Assembly: GCA_041685645.1 (NCBI GenBank)
Contig: JAWLFI010000126.1
Location: 1 to 7,510, forward strand
DNA: 7,510 nucleotides
Origin: JAWLFI01 sp041685645
Lineage (GTDB): Bacteria > Bacteroidota > Bacteroidia > Chitinophagales > Saprospiraceae
Direction: 5' to 3'
In this document: positions 5,619 through 7,510 of the stretch, piece by piece
How positions within the stretch are numbered: position 1 is the first letter of the stretch
Layout of the letters: each line of letters begins with the position of its first letter
Notes under the pieces: model-generated
The model's input: only the letters and a program-made list of their open reading frames with translations
The model's database searches: none
What the model was told of the DNA's origin: nothing
Translations under genes and position numbers: made by a program

Positions 5619-6653
5619 CTAAAATATAAGTGCCAGGTACTTGATGAAGAATACGAGTAAAACACTGACAACGAGACCAAACAAAATTTTCCCAAGGTCA
5701 GCAAAAAGCATTCTCAAAAGAGAACGAGCCAGATATCCATTCTGGATTAATACTATGCCCATTTCACGTCCGGCTAACAGACCGACAAAAATCCAGGTCG
5801 TTGACATGGGAATTTGACCGCCCCAAATACCGAAGTAGTCGTATTTGAAAATATACAGGATCACACCATAAATAAAGTCGATAAAGGTAGCAGACCGGAT
5901 ATCAGCGGTGTTGAATTTCGATCGTACGATTTCTTGAACCGCTCCCCCCTTTCTATAAAAGATATAACCCAAAAGTCCTACGATAATTATTAAGGAGGCA
6001 ATAAATTCATATAAATTGAGATCGCCACCACCTCCAAAATAAACGTAGATATTCGCTAAATCTTGAGACAACCACTGAAACCATAAAAAAGCAGTAGTAA
6101 TCCACTGAATTATAGTCCATGCATATCTTTGGCTTTTCTTTAATGGGCTGAGAACAAAGGCTCGTTCGGTGAACTTCGTGATGGATAAAAAGATGATTAA
6201 TCCCGAACTCAATGCTATTATATAGCCTAAGACGGACTTGTATATCATGCCACCTAACTTTTGATCCGTGTCAAAAACACTGCCCAAAAGCGTCATGAAG
6301 TCTGCTGGTAAATCGTGAATAGAAAACAAGGTCAAGATCATAAAAGTCGTGCTGACGGGAATACCAGACCTCGTAATGAGTAAAAGGACAATAGGGGGTA
6401 AGAGGTAGTACCAGGGCATCACTTCCGGCCGATCAAACTTCGCTAGTCTACCATAGGAAATGTCTGATTGCCAATACCCATAAATCAGGGTCAAAGCAAG
6501 TATTGTGCCAGCAAATACCCACAAAATCCACCAGGGTGCTCTGTCTTCATTGGAAATCAAAAATGTGCCTAGCGTTTGGATCACATCATTTCCTACGACT
6601 GAATACGCAGCTAAAAAAAATCCTAGCCACATGACGATGATAGTATAATCCAT
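5619..6653 (-). CDS. Divergent PiT-superfamily permease-like membrane protein
   Basis: A 344-residue inner-membrane protein with about ten hydrophobic segments, including 3-22, 42-60, 82-95, 138-157, 178-195, 214-232 and 322-343. It looks like an internal duplication of the PiT (inorganic phosphate transporter) type. The first half has VVGNDVIQTLGT at 19-30 and GIPVSTTF at 97-104; the second has LSQDLANIYVYFG at 195-207 and GQIPMSTTW at 279-287. In PiT proteins the matching repeats read GANDVANA and P[VI]STTH. Both Asp (D23, D198) and both STT triplets are kept, but the Asn pair is altered in each half and the His after STT is Phe or Trp. It is shorter than typical PiT carriers (400-500 residues) and lacks their large central loop. 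A cation-phosphate symporter is the best guess, but the ligand may differ. The ATG at 6653 sits a short distance after a TAnnTTTG box. No PhoU-like partner is adjacent. Confidence 0.65.
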   Translation of the reverse strand: MDYTIIVMWLGFFLAAYSVVGNDVIQTLGTFLISNEDRAPWWILWVFAGTILALTLIYGYWQSDISYGRLAKFDRPEVMPWYYLLPPIVLLLITRSGIPVSTTFMILTLFSIHDLPADFMTLLGSVFDTDQKLGGMIYKSVLGYIIALSSGLIIFLSITKFTERAFVLSPLKKSQRYAWTIIQWITTAFLWFQWLSQDLANIYVYFGGGGDLNLYEFIASLIIIVGLLGYIFYRKGGAVQEIVRSKFNTADIRSATFIDFIYGVILYIFKYDYFGIWGGQIPMSTTWIFVGLLAGREMGIVLIQNGYLARSLLRMLFADLGKILFGLVVSVLLVFFIKYLALIF

Positions 6654-6670
6654 AGTTTATGATTGGGTAT

Positions 6671-6699
6671 CAAATGTAATAATTTCAATAGGAATCACA
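6671..6699 (-). promoter_or_regulatory. Candidate promoter for the PiT-like gene
   Basis: On the minus strand TACATTTG (6678 to 6671) is an exact TAnnTTTG -7 box. TGTG lies 17 nt upstream (6699 to 6696), one mismatch from TTTG. Transcription would begin about 6664, leaving a leader of roughly 10 nt before the ATG at 6653. Judged by eye only. Confidence 0.4.
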
Positions 6700-6753
6700 G
6701 GCTTCTTAGTTTCTAATTAACCTACAGTTAATATATCAGCTATTTTTCATCTA

Positions 6754-6785
6754 TTGGAAGTTTTGTATTTCTTTCTGTACCTTTA
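6754..6785 (+). promoter_or_regulatory. Candidate promoter for pyrG
   Basis: TTG at 6754-6756, a 21-nt spacer and TACCTTTA at 6778-6785 approach the Bacteroidota pattern, with the last base of the -7 box mismatched. Transcription would start near 6792, some 23 nt before the ATG, leaving no room for a long attenuator leader. Weak but well placed. Confidence 0.28.
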
Positions 6786-6814
6786 GGCCCCGTAACGCAA
6801 TCAAAGCAAACCAA

Positions 6815-7510
6815 ATGGCTAAGTATATATTTGTTACGGGAGGGGTTACTTCTTCCCTGGGAAAAGGCATTATAGCAGCATCGCTAGCGAAACTCCTGCA
6901 GGCTCGCGGCCTAAAAGTGACCATCCAAAAATTCGATCCTTATATCAATGTAGATCCCGGTACTCTAAATCCATATGAACACGGCGAATGCTATGTGACG
7001 GACGATGGCGCTGAAACAGACCTGGATTTGGGGCACTATGAGAGATTTCTCAATATATCCATGTCTCAGGCCAATAATGTAACTACGGGTCGCATCTATC
7101 AAACGGTGATTGATAAGGAGAGACGAGGAGATTATTTGGGTAAAACAGTTCAAGTCATTCCCCATATTACAGATGAAATTAAGGAGCGTGTCATTGCTCT
7201 TAGCGATACCGGAGATTTTGATATCATCATTACAGAATTAGGAGGCACGGTGGGGGATATTGAATCTCTGCCCTATATTGAAGCCCTTCGACAATTGCGC
7301 AATGAACTAGGCATCTCTAATTGTCTGGTCATTCACCTGACGCTTATTCCCTATCTCTCTGCTGCCAAAGAACTCAAAACTAAACCTACTCAACACTCAG
7401 TCAAGGAATTACTTACTTCCGGGATTCAACCCGACCTCCTGGTTTGTAGAACAGAACATGAGTTGACGGAAGAAATTAGAACCAAGTTGGCGCTGTTCTG
7501 TAATGTTGAC
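6815..7510 (+). CDS. pyrG: CTP synthase, N-terminal part (runs off the window)
   Basis: Makes CTP from UTP, ATP and glutamine in the cytosol. The first 232 codons are present and the frame is still open at the last base; the family is about 540 residues, so most of the synthetase (amidoligase) domain is here and the C-terminal glutaminase domain lies beyond. The start is MAKYIFVTGG, with the ATP-binding loop VTSSLGKG at 11-18, QKFDPYINVDPGT at 38-50, TDLDLGHYERF at 68-78 (Mg-binding D71), ELGGTVGDIES at 141-151 (E141) and KTKPTQHSVKEL at 188-199. No Shine-Dalgarno site is seen before the ATG, normal for Bacteroidota. It is divergent from the PiT-like gene across 161 bp. No substitution in the visible active-site segments looks unusual. 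Confidence 0.97.
   Translation, partial: MAKYIFVTGGVTSSLGKGIIAASLAKLLQARGLKVTIQKFDPYINVDPGTLNPYEHGECYVTDDGAETDLDLGHYERFLNISMSQANNVTTGRIYQTVIDKERRGDYLGKTVQVIPHITDEIKERVIALSDTGDFDIIITELGGTVGDIESLPYIEALRQLRNELGISNCLVIHLTLIPYLSAAKELKTKPTQHSVKELLTSGIQPDLLVCRTEHELTEEIRTKLALFCNVD

Noticed and set aside
1..7510. CRISPR array, insertion sequence, or defence or secretion gene cluster
   Set aside because: No regularly spaced direct repeats, no transposase or integrase, and all recognised genes are housekeeping or transport functions.

Overview
The window looks like chromosomal DNA from a member of the phylum Bacteroidota; the order cannot be fixed from this sequence. The clues are protein sequence style (a GlmM beginning at TLIKSISG, a CTP synthase beginning MAKYIFVTGGVTSSLGKG, the sugar loop GGEGNGGVI in GlmM), the lack of clear Shine-Dalgarno sites, and several upstream boxes that fit the Bacteroidota -7 consensus TAnnTTTG. 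Base composition is moderate and the genes are tightly packed apart from one gap.

Layout. From 72 to 3663 on the minus strand lies a three-gene operon: glmM (TTG start at 3663), a class I cysteine desulfurase 26 nt downstream, and ribD, whose GTG start overlaps the desulfurase stop by one base. Divergent from glmM, on the plus strand, is a pair separated by 3 nt: a class I SAM-dependent methyltransferase (3735-4481) and a PAP2-family membrane phosphatase (4485-5054). A 564-bp convergent gap follows (5055-5618). Then, on the minus strand, comes a ten-helix membrane protein that I read as a divergent member of the PiT phosphate-permease superfamily (5619-6653). Divergent from it is pyrG (CTP synthase), which starts at 6815 and runs off the end of the window.

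Most of this is housekeeping metabolism: amino-sugar supply for the wall (GlmM), sulfur mobilisation (desulfurase), riboflavin (RibD), lipid or undecaprenyl phosphate turnover (PAP2), ion transport (PiT-like) and CTP synthesis (PyrG). Co-transcription of glmM, the desulfurase and ribD is inferred from spacing. No pathway link between them is visible.

The unexplained part is the convergent gap. It holds no convincing gene and, lying between two 3' ends, needs no promoter, yet it is rich in inverted repeats. Its right half (about 5341-5535) ends in a hairpin with the topology of group II intron domain VI, including a single bulged A, preceded by what looks like half of a domain V. I interpret it as a reduced group II intron relic or a short RNA element derived from one. 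Its left half (5151-5279) can fold into a separate closed stem holding two hairpins. These two elements are the best candidates for something undescribed here.
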